From assembly GCA_022495005.1 (NCBI GenBank), contig JAGYXB010001609.1, positions 186,001-250,000 of the forward strand: a DNA stretch of 64,000 nucleotides, given 5' to 3'. Made by a program: the position numbers and the translations under genes. Origin of the DNA: Rhyacophila brunnea. Its lineage: Eukaryota; Arthropoda; Insecta; Trichoptera; Rhyacophilidae. Shown in pieces: positions 25,001-37,000 of this stretch (position 1 is the stretch's first letter; each line of letters starts with the position of its first letter). The notes under the pieces are model-generated. The model saw only the letters and a list, made by a program, of their open reading frames with translations, searched no databases and had not been told where the DNA came from.

Positions 25001-28000
25001 AAAATAAATAAATAATTGGTTTTAGAAATGATAATTATAAATTATGATTTGTCGTCTTTTGCGGATAGAGAATAAGGAATAACAAAGGCTGTTACCATGG
25101 CCCCAAGGGGTGGGCTGACAGGGCTCTAGCCTGGGGGCCCGGGATTAAACAAAATTGCACTAATAGTAAAAAATGTCGCTTGCGGCGCTATTCCACTTCA
25201 AGCATACTGACATTTCAAAATATGTACCTAATTGTGCGAATTTTTTGATTATTGTTTGTTGATATTTGATAACTCCACAATTCAAGTGGGTGTATTAAAA
25301 ATACAAAAAATCTCTATAAAACACCCTAAATTCTTGAACACTGTATTGCACAACTGTAGATCGTCATACTGACTTTAACCTTAGCGATAGGTAGGGGGCC
25401 CCACCGAATATTCTAGTCTAGGGGCCCACTTCAAGATGTGGGGGCCATGGCTGTTACTGATCCATTGCTATTTTTACCTGTCTTAAAAATGAGAGTGGAG
25501 CGGCTGACCTTTAAACCTGGCAATGAGCACAGGGGAGACGCTGCGGTAGAAATCAGCCAACAGCTCGTGACGCGTAGCGATCACCGACTCCAGACACTTG
25601 GCGGCCGCGCGCCGCACCTTCCATGACATATCGTCGTCATCCGAGTACTCCTCACTGTCCGCCCCATCCTCCTCAGCCCCCTCGTCATCCGCGCCTCCTT
25701 CCTCCTCCATAGCCGACTCTCCGTCGCCGTCTGCGCCACTCTCCGACCCCTCATAATTGTAGTTTGGATCGTACACTATCATATCTAAGCACAGCTGCGT
25801 GATCTGTAAACAAATATTCGGGTGAGCTCAATGAACCTTTTTGCATTTTTAAAAACGCACACGTGAAAACAGTCACGAGTGTAGGATTTTTTAATAGGGA
25901 ACGGTATCTTCGACAGGCGATTGAGGTTATGTATCAAAAACTTTTGCTGTCGCTATATTACTATTTTAACTGAGGATATAAATTGCAAACGGTATCGGTT
26001 AGTTTTAAATATTCATTATGGAAAGAGCGCTTATTAAATTCAGCACAGTAAAACCTACAATACCCATGGAAGAGAGGGGTAACTAAAAATAAGGATTGTA
26101 AAAAAGTGTCATTTACGCCAACAGCTGTTTCGGGCTATAATTTCAACTTTCGTTATAGTCGACAGTACAATAAATTAAATTGTACACAGATTCTATTTTA
26201 AGGGTTGTCCCTCCCACCGATAATCATTATTACCTGTATCCTAACAAATTAGGTGTAATTTTTTTAAGGAGACGTATCAAAGAGTCATAAGACTATTTTT
26301 CTGACACATTAAAAGTGAGATGGCGGAATATGTTAAGGTGCATATAAAGGACAATGTTTCAATGAGAAAATATCGAAAATCTAAAAGTCTAAAATAATCA
26401 GCGCATTTTTTCATTTAAGAAAATGATTATATTTTATCATCAACATCAGTGATCTGTAATGGATCATGGATCATCCATCTCCTGTGTATCCATTGCATTC
26501 TGAAAAAGTAACTGTCAGGTGCAGGCTTCTCAAGTAAATTCTGCAAGGGCTTTTTTACTACATATTTTGAATTGTTCATTTTCGGAAATTTCCTGTTCCG
26601 CAATTCCGGGTGCAATTCATTAAGAATCCAGGACAAAATTTCAATTCAAAGATAATCTAAGAGTCTCGGGACAGTGATGGACCCCGAGAATAACGTGCGC
26701 TTCTGAATTTCCAATGTCATCGGCGCACATATTTGCGGGGTTTGTATAAAAATTTAGAATCACTCGTGTTTCAAGAAGGTCTTTATAATATTAATGCACC
26801 AGTATGATATTATAATGACAGTAGACTTTAAAAAAAAAACAACTTTTATATTATATTTATGACAGTTTTATATACAGGCTTATCTGAGTTCTGGTACAAA
26901 TTTGTTTTTACAGGCAATAAAGCCAGTGTTTCACAAGCTGTCTGATAGGTGGTCCCATCCTGTTGGAACTGCGTGTTTTTCAAATCAAAATCATTCAATT
27001 CTGGTCACAAAAAGTCAGCTATCATTTGCCTATAACGGACGAACCCTTAAGCATAATTTTAAGATTACATAATAAAGAACTTAACCTTTTTACTGCCGGT
27101 AGGTGTATGTATGGCGGTACCTTGCATGTTGCGAATTTTGTTGCAAAAATAAAAAAAATAAAATCAATTTACGTTTCAAGTGGTAAAAACGAATTCTGTT
27201 TCAATTCCGAGACGTTGTGTGTTCAACATATTTGTATGTTTAAAATAATGTCTAGACCCGATTTAAAAGTATTTCAATATGTTTTTGTATGGATATTTAA
27301 CCAGAACTTTTTAGTTAGGTATTTTTTTATATTATTGAGATAAAAGTATTTGTATGACTATCAATGTGCCTACCGACATATTGTAAGATAAAAGTTTTTT
27401 TCACTTACCTACTAATTATTTCATTTGTTTTTTACAAATTTAGACCTATTTTTGATAAATAATGTTAAATATATTTATTTTTTTTAAACGTTGAGCAGCA
27501 CACATTGCCACTTAACGGATCTAACTCTTAAATTACAAATCATCTCGTGACATATAAAATTTAATGAAGTTCTCATGATTCACTAGTCGAGCGAAGACAT
27601 GACAATTATATTTCAAATGGTAGAATATTTTTTTTAGAAAAATTTACTTTTTGCCTTCTATTCATCTCACTGGAATAGCCGACCCGCCACCCCTAAACCA
27701 GGGTACCCAGACTAGAGACCTGTCAGCCCCCCCTGTGTGGGCCATATAGATAGCTGTTATAGCCCGAAACAAGTCGCCAACATCAATAACTCAAATATCA
27801 TAGAATTAACAAAAAAAAAAACCATGTTTTGGAACAATTATAATGGAGTTCTACCATGCAAACGTCAATTCAATTAACAAATAAATTTTCCATCTCTACT
27901 TTCCATACATAACAGTCAGCTGTGGTGTTGAGCATAAACAGCACTCGGAGTCGCAATAGAAAGTAAAAAGTGACTCACAGTCGGGATGTGTGGGGTGACT

Positions 28001-31000
28001 TCTTTGGGACACTTGAGGACGAAGGCCTCCAGCGCCTGCAGTGAGTGCTCACGCAGCTCCTCGTCCGCTTCGCCCGAATGCGCCAGCACTAGAGGCGCCA
28101 CCCGCCACAGCTGGCAGCCCATCCGGTGGCCCGCTTGCCGGCTGTAACATGGCCGCATTATTGCAATTGCCACCGACAATTTTACCCCAAATTTGGTTGA
28201 CATCCAATTTAACCATATGAAAATGTGGAACATAACATTTATATATTTGTCCCCAATGGACGGTCAGTGGAATCATTTTAGATGTTAGATGCTGTTTGCG
28301 GATTGACAGCCGTATTCATAGTCTCGAACCGCACTCAACGCAGTTAGTGGTTTATCGGGCGAATATGAAACATGTTGGCCATCCACCTCCTGTCAGTTTG
28401 ACACATGACAGGAGCATAATTATATACATACGTAAAGAGTCGGCAAAAATGAATTCATTACAAGTTTTCTTGAAGGTTTGAACCGTCATTACTATAATAT
28501 ATGTACCTAATACATATAATTATAATTGAGAGTCCATTAACTTTGTAGATTCGGTAGAGCATTTGCGAACTTTAAACAGTAATTGTGCCGTTTAAAAAAC
28601 ACATCATGAATTTTAATCCATAGTCTAGCTAGATACAATGCTCCTGTGTTTCGATTACTCACTAAAGACGTCATAAAAAACGCAGTATCTCCTATGGATA
28701 AGATGGATTTATAGATTACGATAAAATAGGTACATATGAGCCTACTAGTTACTGCTTTATTTAAGATAAATATAATGCAATTGGAAGCAGTCTGCATTGT
28801 TTCAAAATATCACCTAAACTGTAATAAACAAGATGAAAATCTCAAACACACCGGTAAGACTGTCATAGGCTGATTGGTATAAATGATAATACAGTAAAAC
28901 CTCGTTAATACGAATTCCATGGGACCGAAAATCGAAAAAAAATTCGAATTACAAAATGTATGGGGGAAAAATATTGAAATTTGAAAAAAAAAATTTTTTT
29001 TCTTTTCATTAATTTCGTTTCTGATCATAGATGTGCCGTGCCTACCGAATTGGGTCGTATAATGTCAGGATTATTTTTATTACCATCATAAAATAAGTAA
29101 TTTTTGATGTTTTAAGAAAAGTCTGTCACAATTTTCGATGACTAGCTCATGAAATAGTGTACTTTATTACGATTTATTGAATATTTTTATATGCCAGGGA
29201 CTCTAAAATCATTTCGAATTACGAAATTCGAATTAAAGGTATGGTTTTATATGAAAATAATGTTCAAGGGACATTTTGGAAACATTTACATAATGGAAAA
29301 TTTCGAATTATCAGTGTTTTTACTAACGAGGTTTTACTGTATAGATCCCTTTTCATTTCTCGTATTGTACGTAGGGACGCAATTCTCGCAGTCACGTCAT
29401 CTCATAACAGAAATGAAGTTAGCTGCGAGACAAAAATGTGGCCACTCGATTCCTAAATAAATATTTATATTTTTAGAAGTATAAAATAAATATGATTTTA
29501 TAACTAATAAATTATTTAAAGTTCATGATAATTATTCATTTATAATTATTAAAATGGTACCGTTTGAACATTTTTATACCTATTCACAATTTCAATATTT
29601 TAAATTAATTATCGGGGAATCGAAATTTAAAAGTTGGTAACATTAGTCTCATCATGACGCATATTACGTCAGAGACGTGATGTCACTATCCAATGGACTC
29701 TTTTTAGGTTTATGCATGCAAATTTGCATTAAATAGCTTGAATGTAGTTTGCTGTTCTATGCATACGCCTCTGAGGTAATATTTTTTTTTTAGTAATGAA
29801 AAAAAAATGGTTTTCTTGATTTTGAAAGTTTTACATAATCTCCTATATATTATTATCCTAAGAGATTTTGGAAAATTCACTAACAGCTCATTTAAGCGAC
29901 ATTTTATTGTTATTTTTACATCTTCACTTCAAAATGTGCGCTACCGATTCATCTACCGTTTGAATTGACCACATTTCAGAAATTTTCAATGATTTTACAG
30001 GTACGTGACGTTTATAACTGATATTTTCTCATATAGCGTATACAATTCGCCATACTTCTTTTAACATACAGCAGAATGACGTCTTCGTCGCTTAAGACCT
30101 TCTAATCCTTTATTTGACAAACGGATTCGATTATTTTTATTCAAATATCGTAATGTAGGCATTGGCGCACTTTTTTCCGGTGAAAAAACCATAATCTTGG
30201 TACAATTTACTATGTATAATATCTTTTGACAGCGGGGTACGCCACTGGCGGCCATTTCATAGATAACGTGATATTCCAAATTTGATTTTTTTAAAATACT
30301 TTGTGGCTGTTCACTCAATCTTTTTTATTGAATAATTACCTAGGCTACTAATTTCCATAGATCAGATAGTCATATTAAACTAACAAAGTTGCCATTGCAA
30401 ACAATAAAAGAAATTAATACGAATTGTTATAGTCATCAAAATGTGTGATATTGTATAATATCTACCTATTTTATCGTCCCTATCATCATCAATCTTGACC
30501 TATCTATTGCTGGATGAAGGCGCCTCCTCAGCCTTATTCTACTCCTTACTTACACATGAATTGTTATATTTATCAAAATCAGTGATATTATATTATTATT
30601 TACCTATCTATATATAATGCCATTATTATCACGAGCCTCAATAAATCCACTGCTGGATGAAGGCCTCTCTACGTTGATTGTATTCTTGACAGTATTGAAT
30701 TTCTAATGCTATTTATCTACATATTCATATCGTCATCATAATCATCATCATCATCAACCAGGATCAATCCACTGCTGGATGAAGAGTTCCGCAACCTGAT
30801 TCTACTACTATTGGTTTAACGAATTTGTGATATTATACATATTTCTATCCATCTTATCATCATCGACTTGAACCAATCCACTGCTGGATAATGGCCTCCC
30901 TAGCCCGAATCTACTCCTTTCTGTCATATGAATTGCTCTATTTATCAAAATCAGTGATACTATATTTATCTACAAATTCATATTGTTATCATCATCATCA

Positions 31001-34000
31001 TCAACCAGGATCAATCCTCTGCTTAATAAAGACCTCCATAGACTGATTCTACTCCTTTTTGTCATATGAATTTCTGTATTTATCAAAATCGGTTATAATA
31101 TATTTTTCTACATATTCATATCGTCATCATCATCATCATCATCACACACCGACCTGAACCAATACACTGCTTAATAAAGACCTCCCTAGCCTGATTTTAC
31201 TCCGTTCTGTCATATGAATCCCTGTATTTATAAAAATCGGTGATATTATATTTATCAGCATATTCATATCATCATCATCAACATCATCATCATCATCATC
31301 ATCAACCAGGAATAATCCACTACTTAATAAAGACCTCCCTAGCCTGATTCTACTCCTTTCTGTCATATGAATTGCTGTATTTCTCAAAATCGGTGATATT
31401 ATATTTATCTACATATTCATATCGTCATTATCATTATCATCATCATCGACCTGAACCAATTTACTGCTTAATAAAGACCTCCCTAGCCTGATTCTACTCC
31501 TTTCTGTCATATGAATTGCTGTATTTATCAAAATCGGTGATATTATATTTATCTACATATTCATATCGTCATCATCATCATCATCGACCTGAACCAATCC
31601 ACTGCTTAATAAAGACCTCCCTAGCTTGATTTTTCTCCTTTCTGTCATATGAATCGCTGTATTTATCAAAATCGGTGATATTATATTTATCTACATATTC
31701 ATATCGTCATTATTATCATCGTCATCATCATCGACCTGAACCAATCCACTGCTTAATAAAGACCTCGCTAGCCTGATTCTACTCCTTTCTGTCATATGAA
31801 TTTTTGTATTTATCAAAATCGGTGATATTATATTTATTTACATATTCATATTGTCATCATCATCATCATCAACCTGAACCAATCCACTGCTTAATAAAGA
31901 CCTCCTTAGCCTGATTCTACTCCTTTCTGTGCTATGAATTTCTGTATTTATCAAAATCGGTGATATTACATTTATCTACATATTCATATCGTCATCATCA
32001 TCAACCAGGATCAATTCAGGGTTCCGTAACCTGATTCTACTACTATATTATACCTATTTCTATCGTCCTTATCATCATTGACCTGAACCCATCTACTGCT
32101 GGATAAAGGCCTCCCATGCCTGATTCTACTCCTTTCTGTCATTTGAATTGCTGTATTTATCAAAATCGGTGATATTATATTATATCTATTTATATTTCCA
32201 TTATCATTATATTAAAATCCAACACCAAGTCACTATGACGAAAAGCTGTCTGCAAGACCTAGCGAGACAGACTGGCGAGAGCCAGCTGGCTCAGCTAGTA
32301 CTTCAAATTTCTACAGTCTCAACTCATAAACAAAGGGCATCTAACTAAATTAACATGAGAACATTAACCCCTAATAAAATCAAAACATTTAACTTACGTA
32401 TTATAAGGAAAATACTATTAAGCGGAGCATGACTCATGTGGATTCTTGCAATGGGTCAAACACACATTATAAAAAAGGTGCACTTTTTTCACCCAAAACT
32501 TCATAGATGGTCACTACCAATTCGGCAATAGTGGGTATGTTTTATTTTATTATTTCATTTTCACTTTGATGTATCCCTATTATACATCAGCCAGGTTCAC
32601 CATACTCAAGATTCTGCTGTATGTACCCGTGAAAGTTTCAATTAAAAAAAAATATTCACCAAATCGAAGCGATGCACTGGATGTGGGTGCGGCGAACGGC
32701 TGGCGCGGCCGCAGCTCCCAGTCCCTCCAGTAGGTGGTCGATGAGCTTGGTATACAGCACCGTCTTGCAGGTCATCACCAGGTGCGACAGCGCCACGATA
32801 GTCCGTTTGCGTACCGCCTGATTCACAAAATAAACATCACCCGGTGAGATAACCTCAATTTTGACATCCCTTACCGTTCCCACCAATGTCATGTGTGAAC
32901 ATCTTAAATTAATAATTTGTAATGTTCAATATATCGTCACTGTTCTGGCAGAAGACACTAATTCGAAAAAATGACATATTGAGTTAGTACCAAAATGTTC
33001 CTTATTTCAAACTTTACCGCCTGGAAACCTTCTTAATAAGTAAACAGTCTTTATTTTAAAGTCACCCTTTTTACGATTACTTAATAAACTCACATGATAG
33101 ACCATTATTTTAAACTTTTTAACAACTTCAAAGTCAAATTACTCAAAACTAGTATTCTCCAGTTAGGGTGTTCTGCCAGAACAGAGACGATATTATGTAC
33201 AAATAAATAAAATTCGAATTTTCCGAGAGATAAGATTCAATCGATGATCGTTCACTTGTCCGATGTCAAAGGTGGCCGTCTCCGCCCTGATCCGAATGCA
33301 TGTTCATTAAAAAAAATAGAATTTAACCCGGCCACTGGGATTCTAACTCATTAACCCTTGACAAGTTAAATCAGAAACGATATTCAGTAGCACATTAGGC
33401 GCACTCTTAATAATATTATATCAGTATAAGAATGACCTGTCTGGGAGAAGCGAGCTGCGGTAGGAGAGCGGCTAGCAGCACGGGGTGGAAGGAGGTCATG
33501 AGGGCGCCGAAGCGGCTCAGCAGGTCTGCCAGGATATCCAATGCCTCCAGCTGTACAGACACGTCTTCTTGCTGCCACAACAGAACATATAAATTCATAT
33601 GCAGATTTTACCGTGTTCCACTCGTCACATGACAAAATGGATCACTAATACTATCTACTGTCCAGGCATACACTGTCACTTTTGTCTGTTAAAAATACTC
33701 TTTTGTGATGTAGCCGACTGTCAGCCATAGCCAAGGTTAACTGGAACCTAACTGTATGAAAGTGAAGCTGAAAAAAGGACCCTTGGTTTACTAATGAAGT
33801 TAGCTAGCAGTGAATCTTGCAATTTTCTTTCAACAGAAAGGGCTGCAGACATAAAAACAATTTCGAGATGTGGAAAGGACTGAGAAGTTCTATGTATGTA
33901 GTCGGCCACATTGTGAGAGGACAAAAGTACAATAATCTCCAATTCATTATCTACGGAAAGATGAATGGTTAACGTAACAGAGGACAATGCCGTATTTTAT

Positions 34001-37000
34001 GGCTTCGGTATGAGTGCAGCTCTACCATACTGTTCCAGATAGCAGACGATGAATCAAAGATCATCCTGATGGTGGCTGACTTTTGATAGATGGCATGAGA
34101 AGTGAAAAAGTAAGTAGGTCGATAAATAATATTATGGTTTTATATAAGTAGTGCAAAAAAGTAGGCAGGTACATGAAAAATCATATTTTGGATTTGTGTT
34201 TTTAAACGATGACCAAAAGCCATTTTAATAGGCAACCACACAAGACTTCATCTTCCACATTGCAACATATTTGCGTTCCGGCTAGTATTATTCAAACTAT
34301 TTCAGTTTCACGCAAGCATACAAAAAGTGTCAACCGGCCCATACCGGTTTCAGATTTGCGCGTGGGAACAAACCTAAAGTGGCAGAATCATCGAATGACG
34401 CTAGAATAATTGTATTTTCATTGTTGGATCGGTGCAACCACATAATATTTGTTGGACATAACTATTTGGCACCTGACCAACTTTGGACTTATGAAATTTA
34501 ATTTCTTGCATTCTTGATTTTGGTTTTAGAATTGGCACCAGAAAACATAATATGTACATTTATTTAATATTTAGTCAGGTCACGCATATAAAATCGTCTC
34601 GACTGTGACACAGTCATAAATCAATATTGCCGGCAATGTTGCAACCCTGTTCGGCTTTTGCGCATGCGCCGATGTAACATTTTCCTATACTATAATGCAG
34701 TCCGTGTCGAGTGAAATCTGTCACATGCGACAAGCAGATTCCTATTCTACCAAAAATGTCACCCCAACGCTATGCCCGGCAAAACATTAAGTAACATGAG
34801 TTTTGTGAATGAAAACGACGATATGTGCGACCGGGCTCTCGTAAGGGTAAGCCTCTCTGCGTAAGGCGCTGGCCTTTCATCTGGGGGCTCCGGATCGATT
34901 TCCGGTGAGATCACAATATATTCATATTGTGATATCCTCAAAGTCTAGGTGTCGGTGATTATTAACTACACTACTGTATCGGGCTCATGGCCTGTTTTAT
35001 TGTTAAAAAGAAATTATGATTTTTTTTAATTTATGAAAGATTATGTTCACTTATTATGAGAATTTATCAACACCACTAAAATACAATGAGAGGTAGAAAA
35101 ATAATGAAACCTCAATTATTGTAGATTTCCACGCATTCAAAATCTAAAGCAAACAGACGTCACAATTAATAAATATTCCTGATATTATGGATGGAAGCCT
35201 GGTGTCTATTTTGGTTTATTTTATATACATATTTATTTTACACGCATTCTGCAAGCCATATATGGCACCGTGGATAAAACTGCCATCGATGAAGTCGTGG
35301 CATCGGCCGGGCTTTGATCTATACAACTGAAAATACAAAATTGAAGTTTAAGTCCAGTAAGTGTAATTGTCCTTGAATATTATTTCGGTTTTCTACCTCC
35401 CTTACTATATTCCTACCTCCAATAGGCAGTCACTGCACTGAACCTATGAGGCTTCACGCTGATCAATACACAGTATACAATCTTATCAGTACAGTTAACC
35501 ATCAATATACGAAGGCAGATGGAAACATATTATTCTTCTTAGTGTGCCATCCTCTAGCGGAGGTCGGCCACCATCAAGGCGATCTTATATTTATCGTCTG
35601 CTACCCGGAACAGTTCAGTGGAGCTGCACTCGTACCAATTACGGAGGTTCTTAAGCCACGAAACATATCCCCAGTTAATCCAAAACAGCAATGACATTAT
35701 TCAAAACTATCATAGGATTCTTTCGTAATCAAATTCACTGCGTGTGTTGAACAATAATTATGGATAATAACCGTACTCGCAAACATCGAGTGATCCATAA
35801 AAAATAATCATCACTTCACAGACAAAATTTAATTCAAATGCATAATTATTTTTTCCACTATACTAATGCACGAACCCAAACGCGTAACGCGATCCGAGGT
35901 CATCTACAGTTCAACAGTTGGGCAGCGACACTGAATGGTGGTGCTAGTTATTGTTTAACTTCAAATGCAAAACGATAAGCTGTTCGCGGTGAATGACGGT
36001 TTTCAATTTCAAATTACTATTTTTTTCAATATGAAACAAACACCATTTTCTATATTGCATTCAATGTATAAGCAATAACTAGCACTAAGATCAAAATTCC
36101 AGTTTTATGCTGCAACTTGAATATAGTAGGCCTCAACACGACCCCATAAATCAAGAGAAAATCATAAAAATACGAGTGAATTTTCAGTGCAGGCTGTCAA
36201 TATTTGGACTGTCGAACATCAATCAATCAAACACCTCACCTTTTCTATAGCGCTGCTAAGCCGCCCTGTGATTTTTTTGCAGACATTTGCAGCCAAGGCA
36301 TTGGAACTCAAAGGGAGTTCAGATATAACCGTTTTGAGACCGATGCTGCTGATATCTCTCAACTGCTCTTTGTCGGAGAGCATGTTGACGCAGAGAGCTT
36401 CCACTATAGACTCCACCTGATATTCCTTTACTTTATTTACCAGAGGACCCAGACTGAAACATAAATTATATTATATATAAAGTAACATATTAGTTTGTGT
36501 GCAATGTGATTAAGTTTATTGGAATCCCCACGACTAAAATTCAACATCTTTTATGGATGTATGTAGTGTGAAAAGATGGAAATTAAATCATGGAGATGTA
36601 CATGAAAAGGCGGGAGGTGTCTTTTATAAGTGACATGTCAGCTAAAATATATTAATAGGTCATTAATATAATATCATCGTCTAAAAATGAAGATGCTAGA
36701 TTGCTAGAATATACCAGCAACAATGACATTAATATGGACGATGTATCTGGGAAAAAAATGACACTCACTTTTTTGTTGGGTCTGCCGAATGGCATAATCT
36801 GTTCTAACGCCATTACAATAAATGTGATATTGCTATAAATTCTCGATGCTTTTGTCGGGTCTGCCGAATGGTTCGGTTTGAACGCGTTCACTCAAATGAA
36901 CATTGACACTAGAAACACTGTTCTAACGCCATTACAATAAAGATGATATTGCTATAAATTCCCGATGCGTGACATCGCATAATGGAAATTGCGTGACGTC

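Noticed and set aside
26963..27343. 126-codon open frame in CAND1 intron 6
   Set aside because: AT-rich, no domain, no splice support, and opposite in strand to the host gene.
30474..32170. CRISPR-like regular array
   Set aside because: Units are about 146 bp and the whole unit is conserved, with no spacers. The locus is an insect intron.
34855..34915. Possible tRNA gene
   Set aside because: Only weak A/B-box resemblance and no cloverleaf that I could fold. At most a SINE remnant.
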